A stretch of DNA of 6,997 nt from Cenarchaeum sp. (GTDB lineage Archaea; Thermoproteota; Nitrososphaeria; Nitrososphaerales; Nitrosopumilaceae): positions 1-6,997 of the forward strand of contig JAHRAJ010000009.1 in NCBI GenBank assembly GCA_020027365.1, in the 5' to 3' direction. The translations under genes were made by a program, and so were the position numbers. The notes below the pieces were generated by a model that worked only from the letters and a program-made list of their open reading frames with translations, searched no databases and had not been told where the DNA came from. This document shows, piece by piece, positions 1-6,602 of this stretch; the stretch's first letter is position 1, and each line of letters starts with the position of its first letter.

Positions 1-2786
1 AGCTCGTAGGGGCCGCCGCCGGCGTTGTCTGCCAGGCGCCCGACGCCCACGGGGTTGGAGGGGGTCGTGATGTTGACCACCTCTATGCCCTTGTCGTCGT
101 TCCGGGAGGCCACCACGGCGTATGTAGAGCCGTTTATGCCCAGAATCTCCACGTCGTGCGAGCCGTGGAGCAGCCGCGTGCCGTCGTCATCAAGGCGCCC
201 GGTCAGCTGTGGCTGCTCTGTAGGCGACGAGATGTCGTATATGCGCAGGCCGTTGGCGTCAAGGGGGGCCACGGCGGCGTAGGTGCGGCCGCCTATGTTG
301 GCAATGGAGACGCCGGTGGCGCTGGCAAGCAGGGTGGCGTCTACGACGTGTGATGCCCTGACGGGCGTAGAGGGGGCGGACAGGTCGATTATGGTCAGGC
401 TGTCGCTTACAAGGGAGGTCACGGCGGCGTATGGCGTGCCGTTGATGTACGCGGTGTCCACGGAGTAGGGGTTGTCAAGCGCGTTACCCCCCACGTTGTG
501 AAGGATGCGCCCGACGCCCCGGGGGTTGGCCGGGTCTTCAATGCTGATGACCTCTACGCCGTCGTCGCCCTGGGCGGGGACCACGGCGTATGGCACGGAG
601 TTTATCGTGATGACCGACACGTCGTATGCGCCGTCTAGCTCGTAGGGGCCGCCTGCGTCGGTATCGTCGAGGCTGCCGGCGGCGGCCAGCGAGCGGACTG
701 CTACGTCTGGGCGGTCTATGCGTATGGCAACGGGGGCCGACGCGGCCACCGACGGGTTGCCCGCCGCGTCGGAGACGGCGCCGCGCGGGATTGACACGGT
801 CAGCGTGGCATTGTTTGCAGGCCCGTATACGTTGAAGGTAAAGTTGCGGTTGGCCGCGCCGGCCACGGCCAGAATGTCGCCGGGGGTGCCGCTACTCACG
901 TCGACGTCCGACGGTTCAAAGGAGGCCGGATCTATGGCCTCGCCAAAGTCGACGGTAAACGGGACAGGGTCGGAGGCGGTGCTGGACGGGTCGCCGGCGA
1001 GGGCCGCGCCGGGAGCCACGGATGGCGCGCCGGGAGCCACCGAGTCGTACCGTATCGTGTGGTTTTGCGGGGGCAGGTCGGGGGACGTAAACAGCGAGAG
1101 GGTGACGTCGCCGTCGGCCACGTACGGGGTCGCGTATATCGTGTAGTGGGTGCCGTTGTGGCGCACGGTGGATCCAAAGACAAACCCCCCGTTGTACACC
1201 ACGGCGTTGTACGAGGTGAGCGAGTCGACGTTTTGGCTAAAGTTGATGTGGAACGGGATGGGCGCCACGTTGGTCGGGTTTGCAGACAGGGGGGTGACCG
1301 TCGCCGTCGCGTTGAGGTCAAACGGCGTAGACTCTACGTAGGACACGGCGCCGGACGGATCCGAGATCCTGCCCCTGACCGGATCCAGGTCAAAGGGCCC
1401 GTTGTCCTGCAGGGTCAGCGTGACCGTGTTGTCCCCGTCGCCGGCCGAGCCCAGCGCCGGGGTCATGTTTATCCAGGCGGGGCCGCGCACCCCCTTTAGG
1501 ATGCTGTTTGCCGGGACGTATTTTACCCACTGCGTGCCGACCGGCACGGGGTCGGGGAAGGTTAACGACACGATCACGGGGGCCGGTTTGCCCGGGCCGG
1601 CCGGGAGGCCGTCCACGGTGATGTTGAGCATGTCGTATTCAAACGTAGAGTTTTCCATCGACGTGAACGGGCTGCCGACCAGGGGGGCGGAGAGGTCTGC
1701 CTGCGTCACGTTGAATGAGAACATGTTTGTCGACTCGCTGCCCGCGTCAAACCCGGCGTGGACGGTGCGATCCTGGCCGCCGCGCTTGGATATTACGGAT
1801 GCCTGCCGGGCGTCGACGTGCACGTCAAACCGGTGTGTAAACATGCCGGCGGCAACGGCATCGTCGTCCATGGACAGCGTAAACCGGTGCGTTCCCACGT
1901 CGTCGGCGTGCGATTCAAACGTCGCCGTCACCGAGCCGCCCGTGATCCCCGTGTCGCGGAGCTGGCCCCTGGCGGCGCCCTTGTCTATCACGGGGTTTGT
2001 CAGGGCAGGGTCGTGTATCGGTATGGTGATGGTCAGCATCTGCCCGGCCAGCCCCCGCCGGATCGTGACGCCCGGTATTGGGGATTCGGCCGCAACGGTG
2101 GCGTCGCCGACCCTGTCGGACTCTACAGTGAGCGAGGCGGCGGTGCTGTTGTTGCCGGCGGCGTCGCGCGCGGCGCCCTCGGCCACGGAGACGGTGATGG
2201 TGCCGTCGGTGCCCGCCGTGGCGTTTACCGCGTATGTGCGGTTGCTGATCATCTCAAAGCCCGTCCTGGCCGCCCCGGTCACGTTGATGTCGTTCTCGCC
2301 AAAGTCCGTGACCGGCTCGCCAAAGGTGATGTTGAACGTGACGGGCGACGTGCGGGCCGGGCCCGGCGGCGCCGTGATGGCCGCCACGGGTGCCGCGCCG
2401 TCGTACACGATGGTAAGGTTGGGGGAGGAGGCGGCGTTGCCCCCGGTGACGACGTTTTGGCGTATCCAGACGGTTATGGCGGTGCCGTTTGCAAGCGGGT
2501 CGGCATTTGCCGTATAGGCGGCACCGGATCCCGCAAGGCCGGTGATGGCGGCGCCCGTCGCGTTGATGTCCTCAGGGTCAAAGCCGGTGACGCTGCTGTT
2601 GAACGTGATGTTGATTGGGATTGGCGAGATGCGGGTCGGGTCTGGTGCCGCGGACGTGACGTTGACGGTTGGAATACCGCCCCCGGGGCCGGCCGCATGT
2701 GCGTCGGGGGGGGAGTAGGCGGCCCCCAGCACAGCCAAGATTAATGTGCACATAGCCATAGGCACTACCAACTGTGAAATTTTCAA
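1..2786 (-). CDS. Secreted Ig-like / LVIVD-repeat surface protein, C-terminus beyond the window
   Basis: An uninterrupted minus-strand frame of 928 codons enters at 2786 and leaves at the left edge with no stop. Residues 1-31 form a signal peptide: Lys2, a hydrophobic core around residues 6-23, and a likely cleavage after AHA near residue 31. Residues about 40-230 hold two Ig-like modules with the bacterial Ig signature F-x-x-x-V-T-x-F-x-x-x-D-I-x-x-T-G (near 62-78 and 155-171). Further beta-rich Ig-like stretches lie at about 500-580 and 600-690. From about 713 onward there are four blades of the LVIVD type, built on Y-A-[AV]-V then a hydrophobic strand, I/D-I-x-x-P. More than 20 N-x-[ST] sequons and no cysteine in the mature part fit an extracellular glycoprotein. 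The TTG at 2786 is chosen because it gives the signal peptide its Lys and sits about 28 bp from a TATA box; ATG 2759 or 2751 are alternatives. A role in surface layer or adhesion is inferred. Confidence 0.85.
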   Translation of the reverse strand, partial: MKISQLVVPMAMCTLILAVLGAAYSPPDAHAAGPGGGIPTVNVTSAAPDPTRISPIPINITFNSSVTGFDPEDINATGAAITGLAGSGAAYTANADPLANGTAITVWIRQNVVTGGNAASSPNLTIVYDGAAPVAAITAPPGPARTSPVTFNITFGEPVTDFGENDINVTGAARTGFEMISNRTYAVNATAGTDGTITVSVAEGAARDAAGNNSTAASLTVESDRVGDATVAAESPIPGVTIRRGLAGQMLTITIPIHDPALTNPVIDKGAARGQLRDTGITGGSVTATFESHADDVGTHRFTLSMDDDAVAAGMFTHRFDVHVDARQASVISKRGGQDRTVHAGFDAGSESTNMFSFNVTQADLSAPLVGSPFTSMENSTFEYDMLNITVDGLPAGPGKPAPVIVSLTFPDPVPVGTQWVKYVPANSILKGVRGPAWINMTPALGSAGDGDNTVTLTLQDNGPFDLDPVRGRISDPSGAVSYVESTPFDLNATATVTPLSANPTNVAPIPFHINFSQNVDSLTSYNAVVYNGGFVFGSTVRHNGTHYTIYATPYVADGDVTLSLFTSPDLPPQNHTIRYDSVAPGAPSVAPGAALAGDPSSTASDPVPFTVDFGEAIDPASFEPSDVDVSSGTPGDILAVAGAANRNFTFNVYGPANNATLTVSIPRGAVSDAAGNPSVAASAPVAIRIDRPDVAVRSLAAAGSLDDTDAGGPYELDGAYDVSVITINSVPYAVVPAQGDDGVEVISIEDPANPRGVGRILHNVGGNALDNPYSVDTAYINGTPYAAVTSLVSDSLTIIDLSAPSTPVRASHVVDATLLASATGVSIANIGGRTYAAVAPLDANGLRIYDISSPTEQPQLTGRLDDDGTRLLHGSHDVEILGINGSTYAVVASRNDDKGIEVVNITTPSNPVGVGRLADNAGGGPYE

Positions 2787-2810
2787 ACTGTCAAAAATAA
2801 CGAATTATCG

Positions 2811-2817
2811 CTTATAA
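2811..2817 (-). promoter_or_regulatory. TATA box of the surface-protein gene
   Basis: The minus strand reads TTATAAG here. Its centre (2814) is 28 bp from the TTG at 2786, so an archaeal transcription start about 26 bp downstream would fall almost on that codon. The message would be leaderless if TTG is used, or carry a leader of roughly 30 nt if ATG 2759 is used. No good Shine-Dalgarno sequence precedes the ATG. Confidence 0.5.
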
Positions 2818-3245
2818 CCCTTTATCAGGATGGGCGCGATCCGGCGCCGTACCGTGTGCCTGACGTGAACGGTCTGGCGGATCCGCCGTTTTTGGGGGAG
2901 ATCGGTCGGATCACGGGATGCATGGACCGTTGCAGAAAGGTCGTCGTTGTCGTCATGGCGTAAAATTTCCAATGCCATGCAGTACGTGCCAATGCGGACG
3001 ATTCGTGTGCTGATATCGGCTATTTTCGGCCGTCTCCGGATTGGCCCACCACAAGTCGGGCGGCGGCGGTGGCAACCACAGATACGACACGGTGTCACCG
3101 GCGGATACAACGGACGGTCAGCAAACGAATCACTGCCGGCCGCGCCATGTTCGTCATGCCCGCGGTTGGCGTGCAGGGCCGACAGACGTCGCCAGGGAAA
3201 TCTGCAGGGGTGCAGGCACGCCGTCTAGATGTTTTCCGCATAGCC
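2818..3245. other. Intergenic region without a convincing gene
   Basis: Open frames here are short, arginine-rich and overlap on both strands, as expected from GC-rich non-coding DNA. Visible structures are small. A hairpin GGCGC/GCGCC lies at 2833-2848. A perfect 12-nt palindrome GGCGGATCCGCC lies at 2876-2887, followed on the plus strand by a T5 run (weakly terminator-like). A 6-bp inverted repeat CATGGC/GCCATG flanks an AT-rich loop at 2954-2978. A plus-strand open frame beginning at 3041 runs into the ATPase gene but is composed like non-coding sequence. Confidence 0.55.
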
Positions 3246-3250
3246 GCGAA
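3246..3250. repeat. Putative target-site duplication, left copy (GCGAA)
   Basis: GCGAA abuts the left terminal inverted repeat, and an identical GCGAA abuts the right one at 3373-3377. A 5-bp direct repeat in exactly this position is what a DDE-transposase insertion leaves behind. Confidence 0.65.
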
Positions 3251-3372
3251 CAGTCTTCCCAGATGTCGGGGTATGGGGGCACAATAGGGACCACAGGTGT
3301 GCAGATGGCGCCTGCAATCAGGGCATATAGGCTCGGTTCTGTACACCGTAATTGGAACATCTGGGAAGACTG
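3251..3372. mobile_element. 122-bp MITE-like element with perfect 16-bp terminal inverted repeats
   Basis: The left end CAGTCTTCCCAGATGT (3251-3266) is the exact reverse complement of the right end ACATCTGGGAAGACTG (3357-3372). Neither end pairs one base further, and each is directly bordered by GCGAA. A second nested stem pairs GGTGTGCAGA (3296-3305) with TCTGTACACC (3338-3347), 10 bp with one G-U type mismatch. The whole unit can therefore fold into a long hairpin in DNA or RNA. It encodes no plausible protein. The size, perfect ends and 5-bp duplication fit a non-autonomous miniature inverted-repeat transposable element mobilised in trans; perfect ends suggest recent insertion. Alternatives are a structured regulatory RNA or a large operator, but neither predicts the flanking duplication. 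The family of the parent transposon cannot be assigned from this window. Confidence 0.68.
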
Positions 3373-3377
3373 GCGAA
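3373..3377. repeat. Putative target-site duplication, right copy (GCGAA)
   Basis: Right-hand partner of the GCGAA at 3246-3250, immediately outside the right inverted repeat. It lies 11 bp upstream of the TATA box of the ATPase gene. Confidence 0.65.
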
Positions 3378-3387
3378 GACGGTTGCC

Positions 3388-3394
3388 TTTAATA
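3388..3394 (+). promoter_or_regulatory. TATA box of the ATPase-TOPRIM operon
   Basis: TTTAATA is centred at 3391, which is 25 bp before the ATG at 3416. Archaeal TATA-to-start spacing puts transcription initiation at or next to that ATG, implying a leaderless message. This argues against starts further upstream, including ATG 3407, because they would precede the transcript. The box lies just outside the MITE-like element, so the insertion replaced whatever was upstream of it. Confidence 0.5.
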
Positions 3395-3415
3395 CGGGTG
3401 GCCCACATGCTGTTC

Positions 3416-4720
3416 ATGGATGCAAAGCTTGAAAAAATCCATGTCCAAAACTTCAAAGGCCTCAAGGATCTTGAGCTAGATCTAGGCCAGTTCAACGTCC
3501 TGATCGGCTCAAACGGATCCGGCAAGACCAGTGTATTAGAGGCGTTCAAATTTATCCGCCTGTGCATAGATCCGGCCGCGAGTCCCACATACCCGTTTAA
3601 CCCATGGTGGGGGTTTGGCAACCTGGTGTGGTCTGGAAACGAGGAGCTGGCAGTCAGCTTTTCACTGGAATATTCGGCGCATGGGACAGGCATAACCTAT
3701 GACGGGATCATCTCTGGTGCCGGAGGCAGCCTGTCATTCCTGAATGAAAGGTGTGATGTAAAAGACATTGTCAGCATTGAGCGGGATTCTGGCATGTTCA
3801 AGATCACACTTGATGAAAAATTTGCAATGGCAAACAGTGAGGCGCTTGAATCGCTCAAGAATCAACATGCGCCAGATCTTAACGAATCCGCAATCTGCTC
3901 CACACATCAAATCAAACCCAACCGATCCGTTATCCGCCGCCTTGCACGTTGGTTGCCCCGTCGCCGTTACGGTGATCGTCTGGGTCTGGGAACATTCCAT
4001 GATTTCAGGCGTTCAGAAGACGATATTTCGCCACTGACCGTCTGCCCGATGCTTCATGACGCAGGCTCTCCCCGTCCTAGGAGTTTGTACCGATACATAT
4101 CCAGCCTTCTTAGTTGGAACGACGATGTCGTCTTTTTGCGCCATCTTAATTTTGACGTGTTGCGGCGACCGGTTTCCATAGACGATACGGGGAAACTCGC
4201 CGAGGACGGTGACGGTCTTGTATCGCTCCTGTTCTTGTGGTATCACTCCAACGATGGAGAGTTGCCCGATGGCATTGTGCTGGCATTGGAGGATCTGTTC
4301 CCGGGATGGAGGGTTGTGTTTGAACTCACTGCAGATGGCCGGGCGATGCTGACCGTAAAGGACGGCGATCTCAGATTGGCTCCGCCCTCGATTCCAGACG
4401 GGTTTTACAAACTGCTGGCAATACTGGCCGCTGTCGAACTAAATCCAAGGATATTGCTCATCGACGAGGTTGACACATCACTGCATGCAAAAGTAATTGA
4501 CTATGTGCTTGACACGCTCAAGACGTCCGAGTCCACGGTAATCATCACCACGCATTCCCCGCTGGTCATCGACATGGTGGATCTGGAGGATTTGATAGTG
4601 TTGGAACACGCCGGATCGGGCATATCGTCACGCAGGATTAGGAATCCGGACGATCTGAGGATGCGATTAAAGGAAAACGGCCTGACCGCCAGCGAATCAT
4701 GGATTTATGCGGAGATATGA
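3416..4720 (+). CDS. RecF/OLD-type ABC-ATPase (AAA_21-like), candidate defence ATPase
   Basis: A 434-aa protein predicted to hydrolyse ATP and act on DNA or control a partner nuclease. It opens with the SMC/RecF-like N-terminus K-I-x-V-x-N-F-K-G-L. Walker A GSNGSGKT is at residues 31-38. An ABC-signature-like helix preceded by PSIPDGF lies near 324-340. Walker B with the catalytic acid, ILLIDEVD, is at about 346-353. The switch histidine ITTHSP is at about 377-382. The insert between Walker A and the signature (about 60-320) is where this family varies; it contains an arginine-rich patch (167-187) and the family-typical element around DGDGL at 264-268. The start at 3416 is chosen from the TATA spacing and because homologous sequence begins there; ATG 3407 is an alternative. 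Its stop overlaps the next gene's ATG. GC is near 50%, below the surface-protein gene. The ATPase fold is well supported; a defence role is inferred from the pairing with a TOPRIM-like partner. Confidence 0.85.
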   Translation: MDAKLEKIHVQNFKGLKDLELDLGQFNVLIGSNGSGKTSVLEAFKFIRLCIDPAASPTYPFNPWWGFGNLVWSGNEELAVSFSLEYSAHGTGITYDGIISGAGGSLSFLNERCDVKDIVSIERDSGMFKITLDEKFAMANSEALESLKNQHAPDLNESAICSTHQIKPNRSVIRRLARWLPRRRYGDRLGLGTFHDFRRSEDDISPLTVCPMLHDAGSPRPRSLYRYISSLLSWNDDVVFLRHLNFDVLRRPVSIDDTGKLAEDGDGLVSLLFLWYHSNDGELPDGIVLALEDLFPGWRVVFELTADGRAMLTVKDGDLRLAPPSIPDGFYKLLAILAAVELNPRILLIDEVDTSLHAKVIDYVLDTLKTSESTVIITTHSPLVIDMVDLEDLIVLEHAGSGISSRRIRNPDDLRMRLKENGLTASESWIYAEI

Positions 4721-5199
4721 ACGTCTATTTCCTAATGGAAGATAGCTATGGGCCGTCTTTTATCCAAAAATTCATCAAAAAAAAGCAGGAGGAAGGGTCA
4801 TTTACGAATGTACGGATTGTCAATGCCGTAAAGATCACAATCAGTTCCAAGATGTCCAGGGTGGCGTACGGAATACAGGGCTTGTGTGATCGAATAATCA
4901 TAATGGTTGATGCAGACGGAAAACCAGCCAAAGACAAGCGCGAATGCGTCAAAAGGCTTACATCCGATAACAGAACAGTCCTTCCAGAAATAGTCGTATT
5001 CAAAAACGAGATTGAGGACTGGATATGCTATTCGATGGGTGTCGACCCCGGAAGTGCCAAACCCTCATCCGTCCTCAAGCACAAGGTTGGCTACAAGAAA
5101 AAACGCCTTGGACAATTTTCCCATGAAATCGACTGCTCAAAACTGGATCAGTGTGAGAGCTTTCAGGAGCTAAGATCGGCCTTATACAGCCGCTCATAA
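4717..5199 (+). CDS. Compact TOPRIM-like nuclease candidate (DUF4276/RloB-like), partner of the ATPase
   Basis: A 160-aa protein whose acidic residues follow the TOPRIM order. A first strand ends in Glu8 (VYFLME), a second strand carries D65-x-D67 (IIIMVDADG), and then comes a conserved-looking NEIEDWI segment with Glu98/Glu100. The C-terminal stretch F-S-H-E-I-D-x-S-K-L-x-x-C-x-S-F-x-x-L resembles the tail of DUF4276-type proteins, which usually follow AAA_21 ATPases. These residues would bind Mg2+ for DNA or RNA cleavage. The start at 4717 is chosen because its ATG overlaps the upstream TGA (ATGA), typical of translational coupling; ATG 4699 is the alternative and adds six residues. The usual TOPRIM Glu-Gly is Glu-Asp here, and the protein is shorter than most relatives. 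GC is about 47% in the stretch sampled. TOPRIM assignment is likely; substrate and exact family are not certain. Confidence 0.7.
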   Translation: MNVYFLMEDSYGPSFIQKFIKKKQEEGSFTNVRIVNAVKITISSKMSRVAYGIQGLCDRIIIMVDADGKPAKDKRECVKRLTSDNRTVLPEIVVFKNEIEDWICYSMGVDPGSAKPSSVLKHKVGYKKKRLGQFSHEIDCSKLDQCESFQELRSALYSRS

Positions 5200-5245
5200 T
5201 TCCCCCTCCTCACATTGCTCGACAATCGAAATATATTTAGCTGGG

Positions 5246-5739
5246 TTGTGTCCGCGTAACATCAGGCAGCGGCTGAAGACGGTTGACGTCGAAATAAAAC
5301 AAAAGGAGGACAAGCTGCGCAGGTTGTACGCCGTACGCGCCGTCCTGTACCACAAACAGGACATCAGTCGTGAAATTTCCCGGCCGGATGGTTGAGAAGT
5401 TTGGCAAGGTGATCGTGTCGCCTGATCGTGCGTCAAGTCACGGGCAAGGCCGTCCAGAACCAGGCCGAAAGGTTGGACGGCAGACTGGCGGTGATCACGC
5501 CGCTCAGTGCAACCCCACATGAGTACGATCGAGGGGACGCTGAGATGGTCAGGGCATAGTGCGAGAATTTGCGTGATTCTGACACGGTTGTGGAAAAGAT
5601 GGTCGCGACAGTCGAGCACATGTACAAAAACAGGTTCAACGTCAGCATCATGAAGCCATTATGCAGCGGGTGGGGTGAGGGAAAGGGCAGGCGGCGGCTG
5701 TATAGGGCGAGTTTTACCCGGGATTGCAGATCGATCTAG
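5246..5739 (+). pseudogene. Decayed coding sequence, possibly a DDE transposase remnant
   Basis: Protein-like sequence is spread over different plus-strand frames. A charged, coiled-coil-like piece (NIRQRLKTVDVEIKQKEDKL and onward) runs from about 5246 to a stop at 5393-5395. A second piece runs in another frame from about 5413 to a stop at 5737-5739 and is broken by an in-frame TAG at 5557-5559. The second piece contains AERLDGRLAVIT, a tract with a Tyr codon position lost next to the TAG, and DTVVEKM. That order (D-G-x5-T, then a V-E-K) loosely recalls the C-terminal part of IS4/IS1634-type transposases, but the match is weak and no inverted repeats bound it. The gene may instead be an unrecognised archaeal protein. 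That it is broken is better supported than what it was. Confidence 0.4.
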
Positions 5740-5761
5740 ACACCCAAATGGCGTTTGTAGT

Positions 5762-5810
5762 CAGAAAGGCCACACAGGCGGATCCGAAAAAACAACCCCA
5801 GATGGTTCGA
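5762..5810 (+). repeat. Diverged coding repeat, copy 1
   Basis: About 49 nt beginning CAGAAAGGC and containing GAAAAAACAACCCC. Read in one frame it gives S-E-R-P-H-R-R-I-R-K-N-N-P-R-W-F-E, closely matching copy 2, which begins exactly 100 nt further on. A TAG directly precedes this frame, so the copy is not expressed as it stands. Confidence 0.5.
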
Positions 5811-5861
5811 AGGGGGCGTCGAATAGGGTCGAGTTAGGTGTGAATAACTTTTCACATACTG

Positions 5862-5910
5862 CAGAAAGGCATCAAGCGATCAGGAAAAACAACCCAAAAT
5901 GGATGGAGTG
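5862..5910 (+). repeat. Diverged coding repeat, copy 2
   Basis: About 49 nt beginning CAGAAAGGC and containing GAAAAACAACCC. It reads A-E-R-H-Q-A-I-R-K-N-N-P-K-W-M-E and then a stop at 5909-5911. Relative to copy 1 the frame has shifted, since the 100-nt spacing is not a multiple of three. Shared protein-level residues with altered DNA suggest an old duplication of real coding sequence that has since decayed. Confidence 0.5.
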
Positions 5911-6128
5911 AATCAACGAATGACGGACGTTATTTCCACACATTGCAAATATAATTTCGCACTGCGTGTTTTAGCCGAGCTAGTCCGTCCCATGATCTGG
6001 GCCCAACTGCCCGATGATTGCCTTGCCAGACCCGCGCATTTGTCAGCAAAGTTGGCATCCAGGCAAATTTCGGCAAAAACGCGCCGTTTGGGACATTTAC
6101 GATCACGTTTGGTTTGCAAAAGTTGTGG

Positions 6129-6154
6129 GGCAGACGGGCCGCGGGCCGTCTGCC
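6129..6154. repeat. 9-bp perfect hairpin
   Basis: GGCAGACGG (6129-6137) pairs perfectly with CCGTCTGCC (6146-6154) around an 8-nt loop. On the plus strand it is followed by AAAATA, so it is not a T-tract terminator in that direction, and on the minus strand only a short T run follows some distance away. Function unknown. Confidence 0.55.
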
Positions 6155-6430
6155 AAAATAGAGGTCTGGACAACATGCCGCATGGACGAAAAAAGGATGA
6201 CCGGGCACGACGGGGAGGCCGGCGCCGTCTGGGCCCCCTCGAGGACCGGGGCTCCAGGTCGGGGTTCATCGGGGTTCCGGGGGATTGACAGGCGGCGGTG
6301 ATTGACCGCGGGTTGTTGCGCAACATCCTAGACCACCCCAAAAAGACGGGGAAGGTCGGGGAGCTGCACGGGCAGAGCAAGAGGATTTTTTGCGCTCCAG
6401 AGACACTACGGGCGGTGACGCGGCATCCGG

Positions 6431-6448
6431 CGGGTCCGGCAGGACCCG
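6431..6448. repeat. 7-bp perfect hairpin with a 4-nt loop
   Basis: CGGGTCC (6431-6437) pairs with GGACCCG (6442-6448) around GGCA. It is a tight, GC-rich stem with no adjacent T run. It may be local structure in a spacer RNA or a chance product of the high GC. Confidence 0.4.
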
Positions 6449-6490
6449 GAAATCGGCCGGGCGGGCCAAGGCGGAGGGTTGAAAGGCGGC

Positions 6491-6527
6491 AAAAAAAAGG
6501 CGCGAGGTGGGGATATTTTCCCGCGCC
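6491..6527 (-). terminator. Hairpin followed by T8 on the minus strand
   Basis: On the minus strand GGCGCG (6527-6522) pairs with CGCGCC (6504-6499), followed directly by eight T (6498-6491). This is terminator-like and points the right way to stop transcripts coming from the 23S rRNA gene. The loop is 17 nt and the stem only 6 bp; in archaea the T run would be the main signal. Confidence 0.4.
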
Positions 6528-6602
6528 AAGCACAGGCGAAGGATCGTCATAGCCGTCGCGTGTCCGGACCAGCCCAATGCCGCCCGTTTGCGGGTATGGC
6601 AG

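Noticed and set aside
1402..2744. Long plus-strand open frames opposite the surface-protein gene
   Set aside because: They are antisense shadows. The minus-strand frame has a signal peptide and recognisable Ig and LVIVD motifs, whereas the plus-strand translations are low-complexity.
2805..3110. A minus-strand 101-aa open frame
   Set aside because: It runs over the TATA box of the surface-protein gene, is Arg-rich, and matches no family I recognise. A stretch near its middle looks ordinary but is not enough to call a gene.
3375..3385. An 11-nt word GAAGACGGTTG shared with 5274-5284
   Set aside because: It is short, with no extended similarity on either side, and compatible with chance over a window of this size.
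3154..3693. A minus-strand 179-aa open frame overlapping the ATPase start
   Set aside because: It is antisense to the Walker A region of a clear ATPase and shows no motifs of its own.
4975..4990. A partial match to the MITE end (CAGTCCTTCCAGA) inside the TOPRIM-like gene
   Set aside because: It has an inserted base, lies within conserved coding sequence, and has no partner repeat, so it is most likely chance.
5194..5619. A minus-strand 141-aa open frame after the TOPRIM-like gene
   Set aside because: The translation has no recognisable motif, and the plus-strand frames across it look more protein-like, though broken.
5804..5812. A T-loop-like GGTTCGAAG suggesting a tRNA
   Set aside because: The flanking bases do not form the 5-bp T stem, and no acceptor, D or anticodon arms can be built around it.
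5913..6533. A minus-strand 206-aa open frame
   Set aside because: It is rich in Pro, Arg and Ser, lacks a promoter or domain, and crosses the T8 terminator-like hairpin; this is expected of GC-rich non-coding DNA.
6014..6552. Two adjacent plus-strand frames (6014-6301 and 6298-6552) as small genes
   Set aside because: Each has a protein-like portion, but the remainder is low-complexity, there is no promoter, and no family is recognised. They are described within the intergenic entry rather than called.
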